From an uncultured Alistipes sp. (GTDB taxonomy: Bacteria; Bacteroidota; Bacteroidia; Bacteroidales; Rikenellaceae): DNA of 64,000 bases. The stretch covers positions 1 through 64,000 of the forward strand of contig CANQIF010000012.1 in assembly GCA_947623965.1 (NCBI GenBank), read 5' to 3'. Made by a program: the position numbers and the translations under genes. Under the pieces are notes generated by a model. It ran no database searches. It worked only from the letters and a program-made list of their open reading frames with translations, and was not told the DNA's origin. Of this stretch, positions 45,835-54,565 are shown in pieces (position 1 is the first letter of the stretch; each line of letters begins with the position of its first letter).

Positions 45835-47150
45835 CCCTTTTTGAGCAGAGGCTGTTATTGATTGTAAGCCGGGGCCAATGCCAAATTTATTTGGGTATGG
45901 CCGAGGCGGAGTATTTTCGGTTCAGCCAAAGATACGCATAAACTGAAAGCAAAAGGCCATTCATTTGCGTTCTGCTGAAACGACGTATCCAAGACAAAGC
46001 CAAAGATAACGAATTTCAACGAAAAATGAATCGTCGAAGAGCGAAAAACGGGGCCGGAGTTGGAATTTTGCAGCGCAGGACTTGCTCGAAACAGCATCGA
46101 TGCCGCCAGACTACTGCCTAAGTCTGCAGGTTCGTTGCAGAGCGACGGCGGGCCGCAGCATTGTTTCGGTCCGTCAGGACCGGCAGCCCACAGCCGCGTC
46201 GGTCGGCGTCGAGGTGTTTTGCAGCAAAATCGGTCGCTGCGCGCCCTCCACAGGCTGTGCTCCGATTGGTAATTTTGAATTCTGAATTTGCGGTTCCGAT
46301 AAGGAACCGCAACGGGCCGCAGCCTCCCGGCAGCGGAGGCCCGCAGTTCGTGTCCGAATCTGCGTGTCCTCCGCAGGCTGCAGCCCGAGTGGTAATTTTG
46401 AATCTTGAATTTGCGGCTTCGCAGGGAGCCGCCGCAGCCCCCGGTTTTGTAGGAAATGCCTGCCAGCAAATTCGACGTCAGAGACGTCGAGCAGCCCGCA
46501 GCCGTTATTTATTGAGAGATATTTTGCGCAGAGATCGGTCGCGAAGCGACCGGCAGCCCGCAGCCGCCCCCGGGCGGAGGGCTGCTCCTCTAAAGTCGCA
46601 GGCCCGTCCGCTCGGCTGCGGGCTGGCCCCGAGGTTGAGCCGGTCCGTTAGGACCGTGCGGACCGCAGTCTCCGCCCTGCGGAGGCCCGCAGTTCGTACC
46701 CGAATCTGCGCGTCCTCTGCCGGCTGCGACCCGACCTGAAATATATGCCCAAGCGTGCCCAGAAAGCCCTCTTAATTTTGAATCTTGAATTTTGAATTTT
46801 GAATTTGCGGTTCCGAATGGAACCGCAGCGGGCCGCAGCCTCCACCCAGCGGAGGCCCGCAGTTCGTACCCGAACTTACATGCACTCCGCAGGCTGCGAC
46901 CCGACCTGAAATATAAGCTCAAGTGTGCCCAGAAAGCCCTCTTAATTTTGAATTCTTAATTTGCGGTTCCGAATGGAACCGCAGCGGGCCGCAGCTTCGC
47001 CCCGCGAAGGCCCGCTTTTCGCGTCCCGCAGGTCGGTCCGCTCGAGCGTGTCCTTCGCAAGCTGCGGTCCGAGTATAATTTTGAATTCTGAATTTGCGCC
47101 CGCAAGGGCGCCGCCGCCCGCCGCCCGCCGCCCGCCGCCCGAACGCGCGA
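45835..47150. repeat. hppA upstream modules and composite repeat block
   Basis: No gene in 45812-47151. 45835-46020 carries degenerate promoter modules on the minus strand: TATCTTTG at 45934-45927 and 46008-46001, and a CCTCGGC...CCAAATAAATTTGG unit. From 46140 there are composite cassettes with hairpins GGTCCGTCAGGACC (about 46166), GCGGTTCCGATAAGGAACCGC (about 46289), GACGTCAGAGACGTC (46474-46488), GGTCGCGAAGCGACC (about 46538), GGTCCGTTAGGACC (about 46641), GCGGTTCCGAATGGAACCGC (about 46807 and 46962) and GCGCCCGCAAGGGCGC (about 47097). Confidence 0.78.
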
Positions 47151-47151
47151 T

Positions 47152-48075
47152 CTATCGCTCCGCCTCCTCCTCTCTTTGGATGTTCTGCCGGATCCGCTGC
47201 AGCCCGCTGCGCGTGAGGGGCGTATCGCCGAACCGTTCCGCGAAGGCTGCCTCGTCGAGCTCCAGCCAGGCCTCGGCATTCATCGTGCGCGGGTCGAAGC
47301 GGGGATCGAAAGCGGGATGGCGGTGGAGAGGAGCGCGGCGGTTGTAGGGGCAGCGCTGCTGGCAGGCGTCGCACCCGAAGATCCAGCCGTCGAGCCCGAT
47401 CCGCGTGTCGGGCTCTCGCTCGATCGTGTGGCAGGCGATGCAGCGGCGGGTGTCGATCATCCGCTCTTCGAGGATCGCCCCCGTCGGGCAGCTGTCGAGG
47501 CAGATGCGGCAGTTCCCGCAGCGCGACCCGGCGAAGGGGGTGTCGTAGCGGTCCGCCTCGTCGGTGAGGAGCAGTTCGCCCAGCAACACGTAGCTGCCGA
47601 ATGCCGGCGTGATGAGGAGCGACTGCCGCCCGATCCAGCCCAATCCCGCCTCGACAGCGAGCTGCTTCTCGCAGAGCGGGGCCGAATCGACGAAGCATCG
47701 CCCCTCGACCGACGGTGCATCCGCACGGATGCGGGTGAACAGTTCTCGAAGCATCTCCTTGATCGTCAGGTGGTAGTCGCGGTTGCAGGCGTAGGAGGCG
47801 ATCTTCGTGCGGTGCCCCGCGGGATAGCCTTCGCCGATCGCATTCTTGTAGCCGACAGCGCAGACAACCGCCGTGCGGGCCCGTTCGACCAGCTGCGACG
47901 GATCGAACCGTTTCCCGGTGTTGCGTTCGAGATAGCCGAGCGACGAGTGGTACCCCGCGGTGAGCCAGGCGCGGAAGCGGCGTTCGCTTTCGGCCAGATG
48001 CCGGCACGGCGCAAGTCCGCAGAGGTCGAACCCGACAGCCGCCGCTGCCTGTCGTATCGCATCGTAAGAGAGCAT
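47152..48075 (-). CDS. queG: epoxyqueuosine reductase
   Basis: Last step of queuosine synthesis in tRNA: a cobalamin and iron-sulfur enzyme that removes the epoxide. The N-terminal half has FDLCGLAPCRHLAESERRFRAW and VVCAVGYKN; the two [4Fe-4S] sites are CGNCRICLDSCPTGAI (about 170-185) and RRCIACHTIE plus CDACQQRCPYN (about 205-240). ATG 48075 gives 307 residues; ATG 48105 would add ten residues and cannot be excluded. The gene is divergent from the first acyl-CoA ligase. The 3' end directly meets a GCCCGCCGCCC low-complexity tract. Confidence 0.94.
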   Translation of the reverse strand: MLSYDAIRQAAAAVGFDLCGLAPCRHLAESERRFRAWLTAGYHSSLGYLERNTGKRFDPSQLVERARTAVVCAVGYKNAIGEGYPAGHRTKIASYACNRDYHLTIKEMLRELFTRIRADAPSVEGRCFVDSAPLCEKQLAVEAGLGWIGRQSLLITPAFGSYVLLGELLLTDEADRYDTPFAGSRCGNCRICLDSCPTGAILEERMIDTRRCIACHTIEREPDTRIGLDGWIFGCDACQQRCPYNRRAPLHRHPAFDPRFDPRTMNAEAWLELDEAAFAERFGDTPLTRSGLQRIRQNIQREEEAER

Positions 48076-48280
48076 TTCTTTCCGTTTTTCGTTTGCGAAT
48101 TTCACCCCTCATAAACGGATTTCACCCCGCATAGCCGATTTTCGCCTTGTGCCCGGGCTTCTGTCCCATATTTTTTGGCTTTTCGCGGAATAGTCCGATC
48201 TTCGTAAAACATCGGGGCGGCGTGCACCTGCATGCCAACCCCGGCGAAAATACGAAATTGTCGAAACAAATCAAAACGGT

Positions 48281-49975
48281 ATGGAGCATTATTTGATCCG
48301 GATCGAAGAGCGACTGCGGCGCGATCGCGACCGCACGGTGTTGAGCGACTACCGCGGCGACTCCTTTACGGGCGGCCGCCTTGCCGGCGAGTTGCTCCGC
48401 CTGCACCGGCTCTTCCGGCGGGCCGGTCTTGTCCCCGGCGACCGGATCGCGATCGCGGCCCGCAACTCGGCCCGCTGGGCCACCGTCTTTCTGGCGGCCA
48501 ACACCTACCGCGCCGTCGCCGTACCGATCCTTTGCGATTTCACCCCTGCCGACATCTCCTCCCTGACCGAACATGCCGGCTGCCTTCTGCTCTTCACCGA
48601 GCGCCGCATCTGGGACCGGATGCCCGCCGGGGCGATGCCTGCCCTGAAAGGGGCGGTCGCCGTCGAGGACTTCTCGCTGCTCCGGGCCGCCGACGCATCC
48701 TTCGGGAGCGCCTTCGCCCGTTTCGCGGCGGAACCGGCCGGGGCCTGCGGCGACGGCGGGAAGGAATCCCTGTTGCCGGAGGTCCCTCCGCTCGACGAGT
48801 TGATGATCATCAACTACACCTCGGGGACGACCGGCCGCCCCAAGGGCATCATGCTGACAGGTCGCAACCTCTCCTCGAACATCTCCTTCGCACTGGCGCG
48901 CATTCCCGTGCCGGACGGCGCCACCTCCATTTCGATGCTGCCGCTGGCCCACATGTACGGGCTGGCTTTCGAATTTCTCTACCCCTTTTGCGGCGGCAGC
49001 CGCGTGACCTTCCTCGGGGTCGCCCCCTCGCCGACGGTCCTGCTGGCCGCCTTCGCCGCCGTGCGCCCCTATATTCTCATTACGGTGCCGCTCGTGATGG
49101 AGAAGATCGTCAAGGGGCGCGTGATGCCCCTGTTGGAGCGCCCGGCGATCCGTGCGCTGACGGCGGTTCCGGGGCTTCGCCGGCTGGTTTACAACCGCAT
49201 CCGCCGCGGCATCCTCGCCTCGTTCGGCGGTCGGGTGCAGACCCTCGTCATGGGCGGCGCCCCCCTGAACGAGGGGGTCGAACGGATCCTCCGCACGGCC
49301 CGCATCCCCTACACGGTGGGGTACGGTATGACCGAATGCGCCCCGCTGGTCGCCTATGAAGACTGGCACGCCTTCGCGCCGCGCTCCTGCGGCCGCGTAG
49401 TGACGGGGCTCGAGATTCGCGTCGCCTCGCCCGATCCCGAACGGATGGTGGGCGAACTCCAGGTGCGCGGCGAGAATGTCATGCAGGGGTATTACCGCGA
49501 TCCCGAGGCGACGTCGGCGGCCTTTACGGAGGACGGCTGGCTGCGGACGGGCGACCTGGGCGTCATCGACCGCGCGGGCAACATCTTCATCCGGGGGCGC
49601 TCGAAGTGCATGATCCTCTCCGCGAACGGGCAGAACATCTACCCGGAGGAGATCGAGGCCCGGTTGAACCTGATGCCCGGCATCGCCGAATCGCTCGTCG
49701 TCGAGCGCGACGGGCTGTTGGTGGCGCTCGTCGCCCTCCAGAACACGCCGGCGGCCGGAGCCGGGGCGAAGCCCGGCGCAAAACCGGGTACCGAATCCGG
49801 AAGCGGAGCCGTGTCCGAACCGACGGCCGAAGCGGTCGCCCGGTCGCTCGAGGAGACGCGCAGCCGCCTCAATGCGCTGCTGCCCGCCTACAGCCGCATC
49901 GCGCGTATCGAGGTGCTGCCCGACGGGTTCGCCCATACGCCGAAACAGTCGATCCGGCGCTTCCTGTACACGTAG
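48281..49975 (+). CDS. AMP-dependent acyl-CoA (or acyl-ACP) ligase
   Basis: Activates a carboxylic acid through an acyl-AMP. The P-loop YTSGTTGRPKGIMLTG lies near residue 180, YGMTECAPLVAYED near 350, and GWLRTGDLGVIDRAGNIFIRGRSK near 420, all typical of long-chain fatty-acid ligases. A Gly/Ala/Pro-rich insert (AGAGAKPGAKPGTESGSGAV, about 508-530) interrupts the C-terminal subdomain; the catalytic Lys is expected in HTPKQSIRRF. It is a paralogue of the gene at 50407, with which it is in tandem but separated by 430 bp. Chain length and acceptor (CoA or ACP) are unknown. Confidence 0.88.
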   Translation: MEHYLIRIEERLRRDRDRTVLSDYRGDSFTGGRLAGELLRLHRLFRRAGLVPGDRIAIAARNSARWATVFLAANTYRAVAVPILCDFTPADISSLTEHAGCLLLFTERRIWDRMPAGAMPALKGAVAVEDFSLLRAADASFGSAFARFAAEPAGACGDGGKESLLPEVPPLDELMIINYTSGTTGRPKGIMLTGRNLSSNISFALARIPVPDGATSISMLPLAHMYGLAFEFLYPFCGGSRVTFLGVAPSPTVLLAAFAAVRPYILITVPLVMEKIVKGRVMPLLERPAIRALTAVPGLRRLVYNRIRRGILASFGGRVQTLVMGGAPLNEGVERILRTARIPYTVGYGMTECAPLVAYEDWHAFAPRSCGRVVTGLEIRVASPDPERMVGELQVRGENVMQGYYRDPEATSAAFTEDGWLRTGDLGVIDRAGNIFIRGRSKCMILSANGQNIYPEEIEARLNLMPGIAESLVVERDGLLVALVALQNTPAAGAGAKPGAKPGTESGSGAVSEPTAEAVARSLEETRSRLNALLPAYSRIARIEVLPDGFAHTPKQSIRRFLYT

Positions 49976-50406
49976 CGCCGAGGGGCCGGGGGCCGGGGCT
50001 GGGGGATCGGGGGCTGCAGCCGCGCAGGCGGTTTTGCCTCGGATTCGCCGATCGTCCCGCCGATCGTCCCGCGGATTGTCCCGCGGATTGTCTCGCTGCT
50101 GCCCCGCCGACGTCCCGCCACGGTTCCGCTGCAAAACGGCCGAAGCCCCGCCGGCATCCGGCCGATCGTCCCGCCGCGGTCCTGTTGCTGCCCCGCCGGC
50201 ATCCGGCCGACCGTCCTGCCGCGGTCTCGTTGCAAAACGGTCGCAGCCCCGCCGACGTCCCGCCGCTGCCCCTCCGATCGTCTCCGCAACCCGTTCCGGC
50301 GGGCGCGCGGAGCCCTTTTTGAGCAGAAGATTGGGTTATTTCGCCGCTTTTTCGTACTTTTGCGACGCAGTATCCGTTCTTAATAACGAACTACATTTAG
50401 TTGGAT
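49976..50406. other. low-complexity gap with a promoter
   Basis: About 300 bp of degenerate 12-25-bp repeats (GATCGTCCCGC, GCCCCGCCGGCATCCGGCCGA and relatives) with no gene. At 50355-50362 TACTTTTG is a likely -7 box for the second acyl-CoA ligase, with a TTGG-like -33 box about 20 bp upstream. Confidence 0.6.
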
Positions 50407-52080
50407 ATGGCTATTCAAACATTGTATGAGCTGGTTCAACGGAGTACCGAACGCTTTGCCGATCGCATCGCCTACACGATGCTCGACGGGGAGGATGTGA
50501 CCTTCCGCGAAGCGGGCCTCCGGATCGCCCGGCTTCAGGAGACGCTCCTCTCGGCCGGCCTCGGTCCGGGCGACAAGGTGGCGCTCTTCAGCAGCAGCAT
50601 GCCCAACTGGGGCATCTGCTATTTCGCCGTCGTAGCGGCGGGCATGGTGGTCGTTCCCGTCCTGCCCGGCTTCTCGGGCGAGGAGGTCGACAAGATCCTC
50701 GAGCATGCCGAAGCGAAGGCGCTGCTGGTTTCGGACAAACTCTACGGCATCCTCTCGAAGGAGACGATCGCCCGGTTGAACATCGTGATCCGCACGAAAA
50801 ACCTCAGGGTCCTGACGCAGCGCGTCGAGGCGCCCGGATCGAAGACGGTCCCCGCACCCGATGACCTGGCAGCCCTCATCTACACCTCCGGGACGACCTC
50901 GTCGCCCAAGGGGGTGATGCTCTCGCACCGGGCGCTGGTGCACCACATCGAACTCTGCCGCGGCTTCTATCCGATCACCGAGGAGGACCGCTTCCTCTCC
51001 GTGCTGCCGCTTTCGCACGTCTACGAATGCTCGATCGGCTTGATTTATCCCTTCTCGGCCGGTTCGAGGGTCTACTACCTGGATCGGCCGCCCGCCGCGT
51101 CGGCCCTCGTGCCGGCGATGCGCCGCGTGCGGCCGACGGCGATGCTCATCGTGCCGCTCGTGATCGACAAGATCTACCGCTCGCAGATCCTCGCCAAGTT
51201 CACCGCCAACAAGGCGATGCGCCTCCTCTACGGACTGGCGCCCGTGCGCAGGCTGTTGCACCGCATCGCGGGGCGCAAGCTCTACGGCGTCTTCGGCGGC
51301 TGCCTGCAGTTCCTCGGCATCGGCGGGGCGAAGCTCGACCCGATGACCGAACGTTTCCTGCTCGAATCGAAGCTGCCCTATGCCGTGGGCTACGGCCTGA
51401 CGGAGACGGCGCCGCTGCTGGCGGGGGCCGTGGGCGACAACGTGACGATCGGCACGACCGGCCCGGCGGCCGAAGGGGTCGAACTGCGTCTCGAAAACGT
51501 CAACCCCCAGACGCACCAGGGCGAGCTGGTGGCCCGCACCCCCTGTATCATGATGGGGTACTACAAAAATCCCGAAGCGACGGCCGAGGTGATCGACGCC
51601 GACGGGTGGTTCCACACGGGCGACCTCGGCGAATTCGACAGCCGCGGACGGCTCTACATCAAGGGGCGTCTGAAGAACATGATTCTGGGTCCCGGCGGCG
51701 AAAACATCTACCCGGAGGATATCGAGAGCGTGCTCAACTCGCACGTCTGCATCGAGGAGGCCCTCGTGACGGAGCAGGAGGGGGGCCGGTTGGTGGCCTT
51801 CGTCCACTTCAACCGCGAGCAGCTCGAGCGTTCGATCGCCGACTGGCGCGCCACGTGGAAGACCAAGCAGGAGGCTATCGAGGCGAAGAGCGCGCAGCTC
51901 TGCAATGAGATTCGGGAGTATGTGAACGAGAAGGTGAACCGTTATTCGCACCTTTCGGAGGTGATCGAGCTCAAGGAGGATTTCATCAAGACGCCCTCGA
52001 TGAAGATTCGCCGGTTCCTCTACAACAACCTCAAGAATCTGAACAACATCCGCAAGGGCAACGGCTCGCTGCTCTGCTGA
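50407..52080 (+). CDS. long-chain fatty-acid CoA ligase family protein
   Basis: A 557-residue adenylate-forming ligase, paralogous to the previous gene. The P-loop YTSGTTSSPKGVMLS lies near 160, YGLTETAPLLAGAVG near 335, GWFHTGDLGEFDSRGRLYIKGRLK near 400 and the catalytic KTPSMKIRRFLY at the C-terminus. An amphipathic N-terminus fits membrane-bound FadD/FACL proteins. The track starts at TTG 50401; ATG 50407 (MAIQTLYELV) is the more normal start. It is closed by a 14-bp palindromic terminator. It may feed phospholipid synthesis or lipid recycling; no beta-oxidation genes are present. Confidence 0.9.
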   Translation: MAIQTLYELVQRSTERFADRIAYTMLDGEDVTFREAGLRIARLQETLLSAGLGPGDKVALFSSSMPNWGICYFAVVAAGMVVVPVLPGFSGEEVDKILEHAEAKALLVSDKLYGILSKETIARLNIVIRTKNLRVLTQRVEAPGSKTVPAPDDLAALIYTSGTTSSPKGVMLSHRALVHHIELCRGFYPITEEDRFLSVLPLSHVYECSIGLIYPFSAGSRVYYLDRPPAASALVPAMRRVRPTAMLIVPLVIDKIYRSQILAKFTANKAMRLLYGLAPVRRLLHRIAGRKLYGVFGGCLQFLGIGGAKLDPMTERFLLESKLPYAVGYGLTETAPLLAGAVGDNVTIGTTGPAAEGVELRLENVNPQTHQGELVARTPCIMMGYYKNPEATAEVIDADGWFHTGDLGEFDSRGRLYIKGRLKNMILGPGGENIYPEDIESVLNSHVCIEEALVTEQEGGRLVAFVHFNREQLERSIADWRATWKTKQEAIEAKSAQLCNEIREYVNEKVNRYSHLSEVIELKEDFIKTPSMKIRRFLYNNLKNLNNIRKGNGSLLC

Positions 52081-52106
52081 CCCGCCCCGGAGGGGCATGA
52101 CGCTGT

Positions 52107-52140
52107 CGGCCGCGGCTTCCATACACGGAAGCCGCGGCCG
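52107..52140 (+). terminator. terminator-like palindrome after the acyl-CoA ligase
   Basis: CGGCCGCGGCTTCC (52107-52120) and GGAAGCCGCGGCCG (52127-52140) form a perfect 14-bp stem. A short T run (GCGTTTTG) follows. Confidence 0.7.
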
Positions 52141-52179
52141 ATGCGTTTTGTCCGGCGCTCCTTGCCGGGATGCGGCCGT

Positions 52180-52264
52180 CCGGTCCCAGGTTGTCCGGTC
52201 CCAGGTTGTCCGGTCCCAGGTTGTCCGGTCCCAGGTTGTCCGGTCCCAGGTTGTCTGGTTCCAG
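52180..52264. repeat. 15-bp minisatellite beside the integrase gene
   Basis: Five exact and one decayed copy of CCGGTCCCAGGTTGT. It lies between the acyl-CoA ligase terminator and the integrase 3' end and creates the VPGC and TWDRT repeat ORFs in the track. Confidence 0.85.
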
Positions 52265-52323
52265 GTCCCCGGTCGCAGGCCGTCCAAGGCCGGCGGTCGC
52301 CCGCCGCGCCCGCCTCTCCAGCC

Positions 52324-53532
52324 TTACAAGGACTTAAGAATAAGCCGGTTCGCCCGGTCTACGACCGAGGTGTCCAGCGAGGCGAGGTAGATGCGCGTCG
52401 TGGCCTCCGAGTCGTGTCCCATCGCTTCGCTGATGGTCGAGATGGGGATGTTCTTGCTTTTGGCGATGGAGGCCCAGGCGTGGCGGGCGACGTAGCTCGT
52501 CAGCGGGATGGCGAGCCCCAGCTTTTCGCCGATCCGCTTCAATCGCCTGTTGACGAAGTGGCCGGCATTCTGGTATTGCCGCCGCTCCTCCTGCTGCGTG
52601 TCGCGGATGATCGGCAGCAGATAGGGGCTCCCCGGGGTGTCGTATTTGGCGACGATCTCCTCCATCTGCCGCTCCCACTTGATGAAGAGCCGCTGCCCCG
52701 TTTTCTGGCGCCGGTAGGTGAGCACGCCGCCCTGCAAATCCCGCTTCTTCAGGTAGGCCATATCCACGAACGACATCCCCCGGGTGTAGAACGAGAAGAG
52801 AAACAGATCCCGCGCATACTCCATATCGGCGTCGAAGGAGAGATCCATATCCCGGATGCGCCGGATGACCTGCAGCGGGACAGCCCGTTTGACGGTCTTG
52901 TCCACCCCCGTGTAGACGTGCTTGAAAGGGTTGCGCTGCGCGGTCAGCCCCCGTTCCACGGCCCGGTTGTAGATGGCCCGCAGGTTGCGCATGTAGAAGG
53001 AGGTGCTGTTCGGACAGATGCCGGTGGCGCGGAGCTGGCTTTCGTAGCCCATCATCAGCGTCGAATCCACCTCCTCGAACAGCAGCTCCCCCTCCCCGCA
53101 GTAGCGCTGGAAGCTGTTCAGGGAGGTCGTATAGGTCTCGGCGATCCGCCGTTTCCCGATCTGGCGCAGCTCCCGGACCAGCTGCCGCGCGAAGGTGAAG
53201 AACCCGCCGGCCGCCGACCGCGAGGTGAAGCACGCCAGCACCCGGTCGATGGTGTAGGGGATGCCCGAGCGTTCGAACCGGGCGATGATGCCGTCGAAGC
53301 GGTCGCGCTCCTTCGCCAGCGCCTGCTGGATGGCGAACAGGTAGTCGCTGCGCTGTTTCTCGATGCCCGGAGACAGGACGACTTTCGAACGGACGGCGTC
53401 CCACTCCTCGGGAAAGAGGCGGTAGCCGGTGTTGATCTGGCGGACCTGCCGGTTGTGGATCACCTGGTAGTAGAGCTTCCCCTCCCTCATCTCGACGGTG
53501 GAGGCCCGGAATTTGATTTTTACGCTTGCCAT
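52324..53532 (-). CDS. tyrosine recombinase / site-specific integrase
   Basis: A 402-residue integrase of the Bacteroidetes type. It has an N-terminal Arm-like DNA-binding region (1-90, SVKIKFRASTVEMREGKLYY), a SAM-like core-binding domain (about 110-215) and a catalytic domain. Catalytic residues are R in FYTRGMSFVDMAYL (about 258), K in YRRQKTGQRL (about 285), H-x-x-R-type YVARHAWAS (about 350), H in MGHDSEATTRIYL (about 375) with the nucleophile Tyr in that segment. It lies directly downstream of the infC terminator and is the only mobility gene in the window. It may be the remnant of an integrated element or a recombinase acting on DNA elsewhere. Confidence 0.9.
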   Translation of the reverse strand: MASVKIKFRASTVEMREGKLYYQVIHNRQVRQINTGYRLFPEEWDAVRSKVVLSPGIEKQRSDYLFAIQQALAKERDRFDGIIARFERSGIPYTIDRVLACFTSRSAAGGFFTFARQLVRELRQIGKRRIAETYTTSLNSFQRYCGEGELLFEEVDSTLMMGYESQLRATGICPNSTSFYMRNLRAIYNRAVERGLTAQRNPFKHVYTGVDKTVKRAVPLQVIRRIRDMDLSFDADMEYARDLFLFSFYTRGMSFVDMAYLKKRDLQGGVLTYRRQKTGQRLFIKWERQMEEIVAKYDTPGSPYLLPIIRDTQQEERRQYQNAGHFVNRRLKRIGEKLGLAIPLTSYVARHAWASIAKSKNIPISTISEAMGHDSEATTRIYLASLDTSVVDRANRLILKSL

Positions 53533-53574
53533 ATTGCTTGATTGTTAGGTAAAAGTGGTCCGTGAATATGGCAA
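53526..53574. promoter_or_regulatory. 10-bp inverted repeat over the integrase start codon
   Basis: TTGCCATATT (53526-53535) and AATATGGCAA (53565-53574) are perfectly inverted around 29 bp. The left arm contains the ATG (53532-53530) of the integrase. It could be an operator, a recombinase-binding site or an RNA stem that hides the start codon. 53575-53783 holds imperfect 30-bp low-complexity repeats and no gene. Confidence 0.6.
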
Positions 53575-53783
53575 ATGTTCGGTAAATGGGGGCGATCGGG
53601 ACGTTTCTCCGCTGTAATTATACGGACGTTTTGTCCGGTTCCGATCGTTTCGGCGCCGGGACGGGGCCTTTTTTCGGACGCTGCGGCCGGTCTTTCGAGC
53701 GGTGCAGTCGATCTTTCGGCGGGTGTAGCCGGGTTTTTCGGCAAGTGCGGCCGGTTTCCCGGAGAGCGGTGGGGCGGTGCGCA

Positions 53784-53846
53784 TAAAAAAAGCCTCGGAG
53801 TAGTTTCCGAGGCTTTGCCGTGCAGCCGACAGACGGCCGGCTGCAC
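53784..53846 (-). terminator. double hairpin terminator after infC
   Basis: AAGCCTCGGA (53790-53799) pairs with TCCGAGGCTT (53806-53815) and a T run follows on the minus strand. A second stem GTGCAGCCG/CGGCTGCAC lies between it and the infC stop codon. It shows that infC is the last gene of its transcript here. Confidence 0.82.
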
Positions 53847-53847
53847 G

Positions 53848-54465
53848 TTACTTCTTCGTCCCCTTCGGGGCGAGCATCATGTTCATTTTCTTGCCGTCGA
53901 GCTTGGGCATCATCTCCACCTTGGCCAGCTCCTCGAGGTCGGTCGCGAAGCGCAGCAGCAGAATTTCGCCCTGCTCCTTGAAGACGATCGAACGGCCGCG
54001 GAAGAAGACGTAGGCCTTCACCTTCGCCCCCTCCTTCAGGAAGTTCTGGGCGTGCTTGAGCTTGAAGTTGTAGTCGTGGTCGTCGGTCTGCGGTCCGAAG
54101 CGGATCTCCTTGATGACCACCTTCGTCTGGTTGGCCTTGATCTCCTTGGCCTTGCGTTTCTGCTGGTAGAGAAACTTCTGGTAGTCGGCGATCCGGCATA
54201 CGGGAGGTTCGGCCTTGGGCGAGATCTCGATCAGATCGAGCTCCAGTTCGTCGGCCAGACGCAGGGCGTCGCGGATCGGCATCACTTGCGCCTGCGGCAC
54301 GTTGTCGCCCACCACGCGCACCTCGGGTGCCGTGATCTGGTGGTTGATCCGGTGCGGATTCTCCTTCTCGGCTCGCGGGCCGCGCGGCCCGGGGGCGCCG
54401 GCAGGTTTCGGTCTGTTGTTCCCGGGGTTGAAAGGCCTCGGCGGGAACGGTTTTGTCGTTGCGAT
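53848..54465 (-). CDS. infC: translation initiation factor IF-3, probable rare ATC start
   Basis: Controls start-codon and tRNA selection on the 30S subunit. The track starts at an internal GTG (157 aa), which removes part of the N domain. The same frame is open upstream through [18 protein letters not shown], the true IF-3 start region, preceded by a Pro-rich stretch ([20 protein letters not shown]). No ATG, GTG or TTG precedes it in frame, but ATC at 54465-54463 (then Ala-Thr-Thr-Lys) or ATT at 54477-54475 would serve. infC uses a rare AUU-type start in many bacteria for self-control. From ATC the product is 205 residues. The C domain ends [15 protein letters not shown]. It follows thrS by 100 bp. 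Confidence 0.9.
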   Translation of the reverse strand: MATTKPFPPRPFNPGNNRPKPAGAPGPRGPRAEKENPHRINHQITAPEVRVVGDNVPQAQVMPIRDALRLADELELDLIEISPKAEPPVCRIADYQKFLYQQKRKAKEIKANQTKVVIKEIRFGPQTDDHDYNFKLKHAQNFLKEGAKVKAYVFFRGRSIVFKEQGEILLLRFATDLEELAKVEMMPKLDGKKMNMMLAPKGTKK

Positions 54466-54565
54466 AGTCGTATGAATTAAAAAGTGAATGAATGATTCTG
54501 GTACGTCGCCGGTGCCGGCCGCAGACCCGGAGCCCCGGGCTGCCGCCTGCGCCGACGGGCAAAAA

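Noticed and set aside
52141-53541. 466-residue plus-strand ORF opposite the integrase
   Set aside because: Antisense shadow of a clear tyrosine recombinase with catalytic residues; its start is the 15-bp minisatellite.
53526-53574. Invertible promoter switch at the integrase
   Set aside because: The segment between the inverted arms is only 29 bp and contains no clear -33/-7 pair. Recombinase-driven phase variation is not supported.
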